The notes: a model not told the origin generated them from the letters alone. A stretch of 7,698 nt of DNA from an uncultured Campylobacter sp. (GCF_938040115.1 NZ_CALHXD010000092.1:1-7698), one strand, 5' to 3'; positions 1 to 5,961 are shown, numbered from the stretch's first letter. Numbers and translations are program-made.

Positions 1-587
1 CTCTTGTTCGTCGAGTCCTCGCTGATGCTTGCGCAGTTGTAGATGAACTCCTCGCGAGTGATCGCGCCGCCTTCTTTTTGTAGCATGTATTTTAGGATGT
101 CGTACTCCGCCGCGGTCAAATTTAACGGCTCGCCTTTTAGCGTGATGATGTGCTTAAAATCATCTACCGCGATGTCTTTTTCGCGTGCGCTCTCTTTTGC
201 GCCGCTTAAATTTGCGCCCGCTACAGTGCTTTGGCGGCGCAGGTGGCTTTTGATACGAGCTAGCAGCTCCTGCGGGTCGTAAGGCTTTGGCAGATAGTCG
301 TCCGCGCCGTTATCTAGGGCATTTACCTTGTCGGTGATGTCGTGGCGTGCGCTAGAGATGATGATAGGCACATCGTGGCGCTTGCGGATCTCTTTGCACA
401 CTTCTAGGCCATCGAGTCCCGGTAGCGTGAGGTCTAGGATCACGAGGTCAAATTTTTCTACGTTTAGCGTCGAAAGCCCGATATACGGCTCCTCTGCAGT
501 CTTTACATCCATATCGCTTTTTGCTAAAAATTCGGTCAAAATTTCCGCTAGCTCCAAATCATCTTCTATCATCAAAATTTTTATCAT
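1..587 (-). CDS. cprR: OmpR/PhoB-family response regulator, probable CprR (3' end cut by window edge)
   Basis: DNA-binding response regulator of a two-component system; 195 codons lie in the window. The receiver domain (about residues 1-115) has the acidic pair D9/D10, the phospho-acceptor D52 in a VILDLTLPG context, S79 and K101 in a KPY motif. A winged-helix effector domain starts near residue 125 and is cut in the recognition-helix region, so about 30 residues are missing. The ATG start is fixed by an AAAAGGAC Shine-Dalgarno five bases upstream (593-600). Transcribed in the same direction as htrA, which lies upstream beyond a terminator. In C. jejuni the regulator beside htrA is CprR, an essential regulator linked to envelope stress and biofilm; its partner kinase CprS would lie just outside the window. 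The family is certain. The CprR name rests on gene order and could be wrong if another OmpR-type regulator sits here. Confidence 0.85.
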   Translation of the reverse strand, partial: MIKILMIEDDLELAEILTEFLAKSDMDVKTAEEPYIGLSTLNVEKFDLVILDLTLPGLDGLEVCKEIRKRHDVPIIISSARHDITDKVNALDNGADDYLPKPYDPQELLARIKSHLRRQSTVAGANLSGAKESAREKDIAVDDFKHIITLKGEPLNLTAAEYDILKYMLQKEGGAITREEFIYNCASISEDSTNK

Positions 588-620
588 TTTATGTCCTTTT
601 GGGGATTATAGCGAGTTTTG
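588..620 (-). promoter_or_regulatory. Promoter and ribosome-binding site of the response-regulator gene
   Basis: Read on the minus strand, a perfect TATAAT lies at 610-605 within GCTATAATCCC, with only a weak -35 (TTAAAA about 17 bases upstream). A weak -35 is usual for epsilonproteobacterial sigma-70 promoters. The expected start near 598 leaves a leader of about 11 bases that contains the AAAGGAC ribosome-binding site. With the htrA terminator upstream, this implies that cprR is transcribed independently rather than only by read-through from htrA. Confidence 0.6.
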
Positions 621-810
621 ACTAAATTTTTAATGGCGGTAGCGGCTTGTTTTTTGTTGTGCTACGCTTACAGCTTGCAGACGGACGCTTTTGTTAAGCT
701 TAGTAAAATTTGAGCCAAACTAAGATGCTCAAATTTGAAACTAGAAATTTAATCAGGTCAAATTTAAAATGATAGAGCGTCAAATTTGACTGGTAAAATT
801 TGGAAAATTT

Positions 811-843
811 AAAAAAGAAAAAAGGCGCAGTTTCCCGCGCCTT
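811..843 (-). terminator. Intrinsic terminator of htrA
   Basis: On the minus strand, AAGGCGC (843-837) pairs perfectly with GCGCCTT (828-822) around an 8-base loop. The stem is followed by a T-rich run, TTTCTTTTTT (820-811). It begins about 11 bases after the htrA stop codon, which is ideal placement. The reverse direction lacks a T tract, so it should act only on htrA. Confidence 0.9.
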
Positions 844-853
844 AGAGTAGAAA

Positions 854-2269
854 TTATTTTATAACAAGACCTTGGAAAAGTCCGCCGCGATTAACCCAAA
901 CGAGCGTTTTTTTGCCTTTTGCGCTTGCTAGGGCTTTGTTAAAGTCATCCATATTTTTGATATTTTCCTCGGCGATTTGGATGATGATGTCGCCTTTTTC
1001 AAAGCCGATTTTTTCGGCATTTGAGCCAGCTTTTACGTCTGTTACTAGGATGCCTGTAGCATCGGGGGCTAGGCGGTATTTATACCTTGCGTTGTCATCG
1101 ATCGCCGTGACACTAAGACCCTCGATAGCCGTGCCGTTTTTTGTCGCCGGAGCGCTTGATTTTGTATTGGCGTTAGCTAGTTTTATCTTGGCGGTTTCGA
1201 TTTTACCGGAGCGCTCGTAGGTTAGTGTGATCTCTTTGTTTGGAGCTAGTGAGCCGATGAGATTTTTTAGGTCGTTAGCGTTTTTGATCTCTTTATCGTC
1301 GATTTTGATGACCAGATCGCCTCGCTTTAGTCCCGCGACATCCGCAGGAAGGCCGCTTTCTACGCTACTAATGAGCGCTCCTTCTTTGTTTTTATAGATC
1401 TCTTTTTGCTCCTCGTTGAGATTTGCTATCATCACGCCGATATATCCGCGCTCGATCTTGCCGTCTTCGATGAGTTTTTTGGCGATATCTTTAGTCATAT
1501 TTGACGGGATGGCAAAGCCGATGCCGTTGTTTCCGCCGCTGCGGCTAAGTATGGCCGAGTTTATGCCTACTAAGTAGCCGCGGCTATCGACTAGCGCGCC
1601 GCCTGAGTTACCCGGGTTTATCGAGGCGTCTGTCTGGATGAAATTTTCATATTGATTTAGTCCGATGTTGTCTTTATTTAAGCCGGAAACTATGCCTTGA
1701 GTGATACTGCCGCCCACGCCGAAAGGATTTCCGATGGCAAATACAATGTCGCCTTCCATCAGCTTGGCCGAGTCGGCAAACGGTATGGCTTTTAGCTCTT
1801 TTGCGTCTATTTTGATGATGGCTAGGTCTGTTTTTGGGTCGGTACCGATGATTTTAGCCTTATACTCTTTGTCGCTATCTAGAAGCGTTACTACGATCTC
1901 GTCGCTATCTTCTACGACGTGGTTGTTTGTTACGATGTAGCCGTCGCTAGATATGACGACGCCAGATCCCAGCGAGCTACTTTTTTGTTTTTCTTGAGGG
2001 ATGTTAAACTGAAATCCAAAAAAGTCCTTGAAAAACGGATCGCTAAACATATCGTTCATATCTGCAACGTTGCTGCTGACGGTTTTTGTAGTGGAGATAT
2101 TTACGACCGATTTTTTAGCGTCGGCGATAGAGCTGTTGTAGGACAGCACGACGTTTTTGTTAAATTCCGGATTTACTCTAGTAAAATCCTCTGCGGGTTC
2201 GTTAAAGTTTATGCTTGCGGCAAAGATCGCGCAAGAAGTAGCCAAAGATAATATCATTATCTTTTTCAT
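854..2269 (-). CDS. htrA: Periplasmic serine protease/chaperone HtrA (DegP/Do family)
   Basis: Degrades or refolds misfolded periplasmic proteins; in C. jejuni and H. pylori it is also secreted and cleaves host E-cadherin (family knowledge). The 471 residues are close to the C. jejuni length. A signal peptide covers about residues 1-19 (MKKIMILSLA..., probable cleavage after AAS). The trypsin-like domain holds the triad H117 (TNNHVV), D148 (TDLAIIK) and S222 (NPGNSGGAL). Two PDZ domains follow at about 285-375 and 395-471, the first opening RGYIGV. I chose the ATG at 2269 because AAAGGAAAAG lies just upstream and the signal peptide begins there. An in-frame ATG at 2326 would add 19 residues ahead of the signal sequence and lies upstream of the -10 box, so it is rejected. 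An internal cysteine (C13) in the signal peptide does not fit a lipobox. Divergent from cbpA, and probably part of the envelope-stress regulon of the neighbouring response regulator (inference). Confidence 0.97.
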   Translation of the reverse strand: MKKIMILSLATSCAIFAASINFNEPAEDFTRVNPEFNKNVVLSYNSSIADAKKSVVNISTTKTVSSNVADMNDMFSDPFFKDFFGFQFNIPQEKQKSSSLGSGVVISSDGYIVTNNHVVEDSDEIVVTLLDSDKEYKAKIIGTDPKTDLAIIKIDAKELKAIPFADSAKLMEGDIVFAIGNPFGVGGSITQGIVSGLNKDNIGLNQYENFIQTDASINPGNSGGALVDSRGYLVGINSAILSRSGGNNGIGFAIPSNMTKDIAKKLIEDGKIERGYIGVMIANLNEEQKEIYKNKEGALISSVESGLPADVAGLKRGDLVIKIDDKEIKNANDLKNLIGSLAPNKEITLTYERSGKIETAKIKLANANTKSSAPATKNGTAIEGLSVTAIDDNARYKYRLAPDATGILVTDVKAGSNAEKIGFEKGDIIIQIAEENIKNMDDFNKALASAKGKKTLVWVNRGGLFQGLVIK

Positions 2270-2328
2270 TACTTTTCCTTTTGATAAAATTTTTTTCAAA
2301 GCGCGATTATATGGCGTTAAGCTCAACG
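2270..2328 (-). promoter_or_regulatory. htrA promoter with imperfect palindrome
   Basis: On the minus strand, TATAAT at 2311-2306 predicts a start near 2299 and a leader of about 30 bases carrying the AAAGGAAAAG ribosome-binding site. No good -35 is visible at 16-18 bases. Just upstream of the -10 is CGTTAAGCTCAACG (2315-2328 on the plus strand), a 14-base inverted repeat with one mismatched pair. A regulator bound there would occupy the -10/-35 spacer. Its function as an operator is inference. Confidence 0.6.
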
Positions 2329-2349
2329 TAAAGTTAATTATTATTTAAG

Positions 2350-2365
2350 TCGTTTAAAATCGTTT
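2350..2365. promoter_or_regulatory. TCGTTT direct repeat with 10-bp period between htrA and cbpA
   Basis: TCGTTT occurs at 2350-2355 and again at 2360-2365, separated by AAAA. Two six-base copies one helical turn apart is the usual geometry of OmpR/PhoB-family binding sites. They lie roughly 50-70 bases upstream of both predicted starts, htrA (leftward) and cbpA (rightward). Binding by the neighbouring regulator is a guess; AT-rich intergenic DNA can produce such repeats by chance. Confidence 0.3.
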
Positions 2366-2382
2366 TTATTTACTATACTTGA

Positions 2383-2412
2383 TTGACATACGCTAAATCT
2401 TTATGCTATAAT
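2383..2412 (+). promoter_or_regulatory. Consensus sigma-70 promoter of cbpA-hspR
   Basis: TTGACA (2383-2388) and TATAAT (2407-2412) are both perfect consensus, 18 bases apart, with a TG extension before the -10 (TGCTATAAT). The predicted start is near 2419, giving a leader of about 27 bases. A full -35 is rare in Campylobacter, so this should be strong when not repressed. CTTGATT (2378-2384), overlapping the -35, matches six of seven bases of one arm of the HAIR operator (CTTGAGT-N7-ACTCAAG) recognised by HspR. I do not see the second arm at the expected spacing, so the operator is tentative. Confidence 0.85.
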
Positions 2413-2445
2413 CCCTATAAAATTAATTGACTAGAAGGACATAAT

Positions 2446-3318
2446 ATGAGCAATAGTCTTTACGAAACGTTAGGGGTGTCCGAAAAGGCCACTAGCGACG
2501 AGATCAAAAAGGCCTATCGTAGGCTGGCTCGCAAGTACCACCCCGATATTAACAAAGACCCGGGCGCGGAGGATAAATTCAAGGAGATAAACGCCGCGTA
2601 TGAAATTTTAAGCGACGAAAAAAAGCGCGCGCAGTACGACAGGCACGGCGACGCGATGTTTGGCGGGCAAAATTTCCACGACTTTGCGAGCAGCTCGGGT
2701 ATGGGAAATTTGGACGAAATTTTAAAAAATATCTTCGGCGGAGGCGGTTTTAGCGGCTTTTCAAGCAGAAGCGGCTTTAGCGGATTTAGACAGACTGGCG
2801 GATTTAGCGGCTTTGAGGACGAGGAGGATCTAGACTCCCGCGCGAAGGTAACTATCCCGTTTGACGTAGCGGTAAAGGGCGGCGAGCACTCGATAAATTT
2901 TAACGGCGAAAACATCAAAATAAAAATCCCAAACGGCATCAATGACGGCGAAAAGCTGCGCATAAAAGGCAAAGGTAGCGGCGGGCGCGGAGATCTGATC
3001 CTAACCGTAAATATCGCGCCTAGCGACGAGTATGAAAGAGACGGCGACGATCTATATAAAGACGTGCTGATTCCTCTAAAAACAATGATGTTCGGCGGTA
3101 AGATAGATGTAAAAACGCCTAAAAAAGACGTCACGATAAAAATCGCCGAAAACTCAAAATCCGGGCAAAAAATCAGGCTCAAAGGGTACGGCGTGCAAAA
3201 TAGAAAAAGCGGGATATTCGGCGATCTGTACCTGCGAGCGCGCGTGTCTTTGCCGGACGTAAATGCCCTAGACGGCGAGCTAGCCGAACTCATGAAGCAA
3301 AAACTTCCGGAGGCGTAA
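2446..3318 (+). CDS. cbpA: J-domain co-chaperone CbpA (class B DnaJ-like)
   Basis: Stimulates the ATPase of DnaK and delivers substrates to it; cytoplasmic. The N-terminal J domain (about 1-70) has the HPD motif at residues 32-34. A Gly/Phe-rich linker follows (about 72-125) with three GFSGF copies (101-105, 110-114, 119-123). The C-terminal substrate-binding region (about 130-290) lacks the four CxxCxGxG zinc motifs, which separates it from true DnaJ. The length of 290 residues is usual for CbpA. The ATG follows AGAAGGA at 2433-2439. It is the first gene of an operon with hspR, one base between stop and start, as in C. jejuni and H. pylori, where HspR represses this operon (family knowledge). 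Charged acidic residues (EDEED) mark the end of the linker. Confidence 0.95.
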   Translation: MSNSLYETLGVSEKATSDEIKKAYRRLARKYHPDINKDPGAEDKFKEINAAYEILSDEKKRAQYDRHGDAMFGGQNFHDFASSSGMGNLDEILKNIFGGGGFSGFSSRSGFSGFRQTGGFSGFEDEEDLDSRAKVTIPFDVAVKGGEHSINFNGENIKIKIPNGINDGEKLRIKGKGSGGRGDLILTVNIAPSDEYERDGDDLYKDVLIPLKTMMFGGKIDVKTPKKDVTIKIAENSKSGQKIRLKGYGVQNRKSGIFGDLYLRARVSLPDVNALDGELAELMKQKLPEA

Positions 3319-3319
3319 A

Positions 3320-3697
3320 ATGAAACAATACGAAGAACCGGTATATCTAATCAGCGTCGTAGCAAAGGTGCTCTCCATACATCCGCAGACGCTTCGCCAA
3401 TACGAGCGCGAGGGGCTGCTTGAGCCATCAAGAACCGAGGGCAAGATGCGCCTTTACTCCGAAAAAGATATGGACCGCATCAAGATGATACTACGTCTAA
3501 CGCGCGATCTTGGCGTAAATTTAGCAGGCGTCGATATCATCTTGCAGCTAAAAGAGCAGATCGAGCAGTCTGAAGTAATGATAAGGCAGATGAAAGAGGA
3601 GCTAGCTAAAATGGAGCAGGGCGGCGTGCCGTCTAAAAAAGCTCTGGTAAAGCGCAAAAATAGCTTTGATCTCATCTTTTATGATGATAAAAATTAG
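3320..3697 (+). CDS. hspR: Heat-shock transcriptional repressor HspR (MerR superfamily)
   Basis: A 125-residue regulator. The MerR-type winged helix-turn-helix (about 9-75) contains the signature HPQTLRQYEREGLLEPSR, followed by RLYSEKD and a coiled-coil dimerisation helix (about 72-100). The basic, hydrophobic C-terminal tail resembles that of other epsilonproteobacterial HspR proteins. The family represses chaperone operons (cbpA-hspR, hrcA-grpE-dnaK, groESL or clpB depending on species) by binding HAIR-like sites, with DnaK or other chaperones modulating activity. GGAGG at 3309-3313, inside the end of cbpA, gives a good ribosome-binding site six bases before the ATG. The two genes are therefore co-transcribed and probably translationally coupled. 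The adjacency to cbpA makes the assignment firm. Confidence 0.95.
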   Translation: MKQYEEPVYLISVVAKVLSIHPQTLRQYEREGLLEPSRTEGKMRLYSEKDMDRIKMILRLTRDLGVNLAGVDIILQLKEQIEQSEVMIRQMKEELAKMEQGGVPSKKALVKRKNSFDLIFYDDKN

Positions 3698-3698
3698 T

Positions 3699-3719
3699 CC
3701 TTTTTATCCGTTAAAAAGG
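3699..3719 (+). terminator. Possible weak terminator or hairpin after hspR
   Basis: CCTTTTTA (3699-3706) pairs perfectly with TAAAAAGG (3712-3719) around a five-base loop, starting one base after the hspR stop. The stem is mostly A-T pairs and no T tract follows on the plus strand. It may attenuate rather than end transcription, so the downstream antiporter gene could still receive read-through. Confidence 0.35.
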
Positions 3720-3753
3720 TAAAATCGGGTAAAATTTATTTACAAAACGCGCC

Positions 3754-3794
3754 AAATTTGAGGCTTTAGTGGTGCTAAATTTAGCCTTAAATTT
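3754..3794 (+). repeat. Imperfect inverted repeat upstream of the antiporter gene
   Basis: AAATTTGAGGCT (3754-3765) is the reverse complement of AGCCTTAAATTT (3783-3794) apart from one position, which forms a G-U pair in RNA. The loop is 17 bases. It ends 28 bases before the antiporter ATG and would fold in the leader of any transcript coming from hspR. It may be an RNA hairpin, an operator, or a by-product of the AAATTT word that is frequent in this genome. Confidence 0.5.
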
Positions 3795-3822
3795 GCCCCG
3801 CTTTGAACTCAAATGAGGCACA

Positions 3823-5268
3823 ATGTTAGAAACTTTTTTATTATTTTTTTCTATCCTGCTCATCGCTTGTATCGTCTCTAGCAAGGTTTCTGATAGATTC
3901 GGTATCCCGTCGCTAGTCGTATTTTTGGCCGTGGGTATGCTCGCGGGCTCGGACGGACTGCTCGGGCTTGATTTTAATAATCGCCAAATCGCCCAAGACG
4001 TGGGCACTATCGCGCTTATTTTTATACTTTACGCAGGTGGCCTCGATACAAATTTAAAATCTATCCGCCCCGTCATGGTAAACGGCATCATCCTAGCCAC
4101 CCTTGGCGTAGTGCTAACTGCCGGCATGATAGCCGTACTGGTAAAATACCTACTAGGCCTTGACTGGCTAGAGGCTTTGCTTTTTGGCTCTATCATCTCC
4201 TCGACCGATGCTGCGGCGGTGTTTGCGATACTAGGAGCAAAGGAAATTTCGCTGCGAAACAACATCCGTCCGCTTCTGGAGCTAGAGTCCGGATCAAACG
4301 ACCCGATGGCGATTTTTTTAACCGTCACGATACTACAAATCATCTCCATAGCCACGATCCCCAGCGTTCCCGATGTTGCGTTAACGCTGGTTAAGCAGTT
4401 TTTGCTAGGCGGGCTGATGGGCTATATGTTCGGCGTCGCGCTGCCCGGGCTTTTTAACCGCCTAAGGCTTGAGTACTGGGGACTATATCCCGTGTTTTCG
4501 ATGGCTTGGGTCATGCTTTTATACGTGCTAGCCGGCAAAGTCGGCGGCAACGGCTTTTTGGCTGTTTATATCGCGGGAATGTTTATAAATAAAAAAGAGT
4601 TCGCGCATAAGAAAAATTTGATCGGTTTTCACGACGGTATCGCGTGGACGATGCAGATCGTTATCTTTTTGACGCTGGGACTTTTGGTAAATCCTTCTCA
4701 GCTACCCGCCGTCGCGCTTGCGGGCGCCGTGGTCGCTTTTTGGATCATGTTCGTCGCGCGTCCTATGGGCGTTTTTCTCTCGCTTTTACTTTCTAGGTAT
4801 AATGTTAAAGAAAAGATATTTATCTCGTGGGTCGGGCTTCGAGGCGTCGTTCCTATCGTACTTGCGACCTATCCGTTCGGGGCAAATTTGCCAAATTCGG
4901 AGCTTATTTTTAACACGATATTTTTCGTCGTGTTCGTCTCGATCATCATCCAGGGCATGACGCTGGAAAAGGCCGCGCAAAAATGCGGCGTCAAAGAAGA
5001 AGCCGCACCAAAAGAAGTCGAGATGTCGAATTTACCGATCTTTTACCATACTTTGCGCCAGCACACCATACGCTTTGACGCCGAAGTTGTGGGCAAAAAC
5101 CTAGCCGAGCTCGAGCTTCCTAGCGATTTTTTGGTGCTACTCATCAAGCGCAAGGGCGAATACGTCAAACCGACGGGCTCATCGGTGTTTGAAGAGGGCG
5201 ACTTGCTACTGATCCAGTGCGAGGACGAGAACAAATACAACGAAACCCTAAAGACGTTTACGGCGTAA
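3823..5268 (+). CDS. CPA1-family K+(Na+)/H+ antiporter with RCK_C domain (NhaP2-like; 'KefB' in C. jejuni naming)
   Basis: Inner-membrane exchanger of monovalent cations for protons, used in cytoplasmic K+/Na+ and pH homeostasis. About residues 1-385 form a multi-helix Na+/H+-exchanger domain. It has the conserved SSTDAAAVF segment (T128-D129), the ESGSNDPMA motif (N159-D160, the CPA1 ion-binding ND pair) and GLRG (R340). Residues about 415-480 form a TrkA-C/RCK_C domain (EVVGKNLAEL ... FEEGDLLLIQ), a ligand-sensing regulatory tail. The motifs fit NhaP2/CvrA rather than E. coli KefB, a CPA2 protein with a TrkA-N domain. At 481 residues it is shorter than the roughly 570-residue E. coli NhaP2. 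The ATG follows GAGG at 3815-3818. In C. jejuni the gene in this position is called kefB, a name that probably misstates the family. Confidence 0.92.
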   Translation: MLETFLLFFSILLIACIVSSKVSDRFGIPSLVVFLAVGMLAGSDGLLGLDFNNRQIAQDVGTIALIFILYAGGLDTNLKSIRPVMVNGIILATLGVVLTAGMIAVLVKYLLGLDWLEALLFGSIISSTDAAAVFAILGAKEISLRNNIRPLLELESGSNDPMAIFLTVTILQIISIATIPSVPDVALTLVKQFLLGGLMGYMFGVALPGLFNRLRLEYWGLYPVFSMAWVMLLYVLAGKVGGNGFLAVYIAGMFINKKEFAHKKNLIGFHDGIAWTMQIVIFLTLGLLVNPSQLPAVALAGAVVAFWIMFVARPMGVFLSLLLSRYNVKEKIFISWVGLRGVVPIVLATYPFGANLPNSELIFNTIFFVVFVSIIIQGMTLEKAAQKCGVKEEAAPKEVEMSNLPIFYHTLRQHTIRFDAEVVGKNLAELELPSDFLVLLIKRKGEYVKPTGSSVFEEGDLLLIQCEDENKYNETLKTFTA

Positions 5269-5310
5269 ATTTGCTGCCGTTTGCATAAAATTTAAAGAAA
5301 GGAAATAGAA

Positions 5311-5421
5311 ATGAAATTTGAGGAAATGACTTTATCTACATTTTCAAGTGCATTTCGTAGAATAAGAAATAAAAAAGGACTTAATAAAAATAAAGATAAA
5401 AACGTTAAAGAGGAGAAATAA
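5311..5421 (+). CDS. Small hypothetical ORF, 36 codons, coupled to the next gene
   Basis: I do not recognise this product. It reads MKFEEMTLSTFSSAFRRIRN and continues very lysine-rich to a TAA, 36 residues in all. There is no signal peptide or membrane helix; the C-terminal half is strongly basic and probably unstructured. AGGA at 5300-5303 sits seven bases before the ATG, a good ribosome-binding site. Its last codons contain the AGGAG that serves the next gene, whose ATG lies two bases after this stop. That spacing suggests a leader ORF or a translationally coupled small protein. Base composition is AT-rich compared with neighbours. It could also be non-translated leader DNA that happens to be open; no homology evidence is available here. 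Confidence 0.5.
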   Translation: MKFEEMTLSTFSSAFRRIRNKKGLNKNKDKNVKEEK

Positions 5422-5423
5422 AA

Positions 5424-5882
5424 ATGAAGTTTGTAAATTTATTTTTAATAACCGCTTTAGGTATTACTTTTAGTTATGCAAAAGAAAAAGTCGATTGTAA
5501 CGACCCGAAAAATACCCCTAGATATATTGGGGGGGTAATGATTGGCGGTAAAATGGAGTGCGACGTTAATCGTGGCACTGCGGAGCGCGCCAAACGCGAG
5601 CTTGATATGACTATCGGACGTAACCCAGTTACGGGTAAGGTAACTTCAAAGGCGGAGCTAGCGGGCGGTAATAAGGCTACGAATAACCTAGAAGCGGCGC
5701 AGATGAATTTCGGCAAAGCGGAGCAGGCGCTAAAAGACGCAGAAGAGGCTTACGAGGGCGACCGCAGCACTAAAAACTCTCGCCGCGTCGATAAAGCGCG
5801 TAAGAGCTTTGAAAAAGCGCAGCGCGATCTTGAGGCGGCGGAAGAGATAAAAGAAAAAGCCGATAGGAAAAAGGACAAGTAG
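5424..5882 (+). CDS. Hypothetical secreted coiled-coil protein, 152 aa, with G7 tract
   Basis: Family not recognised. Residues 1-19 are a typical signal peptide (MKFVNLFLITALGITFSYA, cleavage before KEK), so the product is likely periplasmic or exported. The mature part has two cysteines (C25, C46) that could form a disulfide. After a Gly-rich segment comes a highly charged helical region (about 85-150). Two copies of a helix motif, F-x-K-A-x-x-x-L-x-x-A-E-E, start at F96 and F129, 33 residues apart, with EGDRSTKNSR between; this suggests a helical hairpin. The ATG follows AGGAG (5411-5415) by eight bases. A G7 run spans 5529-5535 (codons 36-38). The 5' part is AT-rich while the 3' part is rich in GCG/CGC codons. 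No operon link to metabolism is evident. It lies between the antiporter and convergent metY. Confidence 0.8.
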   Translation: MKFVNLFLITALGITFSYAKEKVDCNDPKNTPRYIGGVMIGGKMECDVNRGTAERAKRELDMTIGRNPVTGKVTSKAELAGGNKATNNLEAAQMNFGKAEQALKDAEEAYEGDRSTKNSRRVDKARKSFEKAQRDLEAAEEIKEKADRKKDK

Positions 5883-5913
5883 CCTGCTCAAATTTGAGTT
5901 TGGACGAGCCAAG

Positions 5914-5938
5914 GATCAAGAGGGAAGCCCTCTTGATC
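5914..5938 (+). terminator. Perfect 11-bp hairpin after the secreted-protein gene, probable terminator
   Basis: GATCAAGAGGG (5914-5924) pairs perfectly with CCCTCTTGATC (5928-5938) around a three-base AAG loop, 31 bases after the stop at 5882. Only a short AAATTTAA follows, so the T tract is poor. Position and stability still favour a terminator for the plus-strand transcript. It lies between convergent genes and could also block read-through from metY. A perfect CTCAAATTTGAG palindrome (5887-5898) precedes it. Confidence 0.55.
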
Positions 5939-5961
5939 AAATTTAACAATCTAGTGCTTAG

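Noticed and set aside
43..621. Plus-strand open frames (43-282, 328-621) opposite the response regulator
   Set aside because: The minus-strand reading has a full receiver domain with all phospho-site residues; the plus frames have no motifs and lack credible starts.
706..807. CRISPR-like array from the repeated AAATTTGA words
   Set aside because: Repeats are only 6-12 bases, irregularly spaced and in both orientations; no spacers of constant length and no cas genes.
2270..2326. N-terminal extension of HtrA by 19 codons from an upstream ATG
   Set aside because: The extension precedes a normal signal peptide, and its ATG lies upstream of the predicted -10 box and transcription start.
1919..2348. 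Plus-strand open frames opposite the start of htrA
   Set aside because: They overlap the HtrA signal peptide, N-terminal coding region and promoter, with no recognisable domain.
2820..2820. Zinc-finger (true DnaJ) assignment for the J-domain protein
   Set aside because: No CxxCxGxG motifs are present after the Gly/Phe linker, and the neighbour is hspR, as expected for cbpA.
2514..3293. Long open frame on the minus strand opposite cbpA (259 codons)
   Set aside because: It lies wholly inside the clear J-domain gene, its translation is Ser/Pro/Leu-rich without motifs, and it reflects codon bias of the sense gene.
4718..4980. Open frames on both strands within the antiporter gene
   Set aside because: They are out-of-frame shadows of conserved transmembrane coding sequence; no independent start signals or motifs.
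5730..5912. Minus-strand open frame opposite the 3' end of the secreted-protein gene
   Set aside because: It is antisense to the repeated helical region and runs into the hairpin-rich spacer; no ribosome-binding site is seen.
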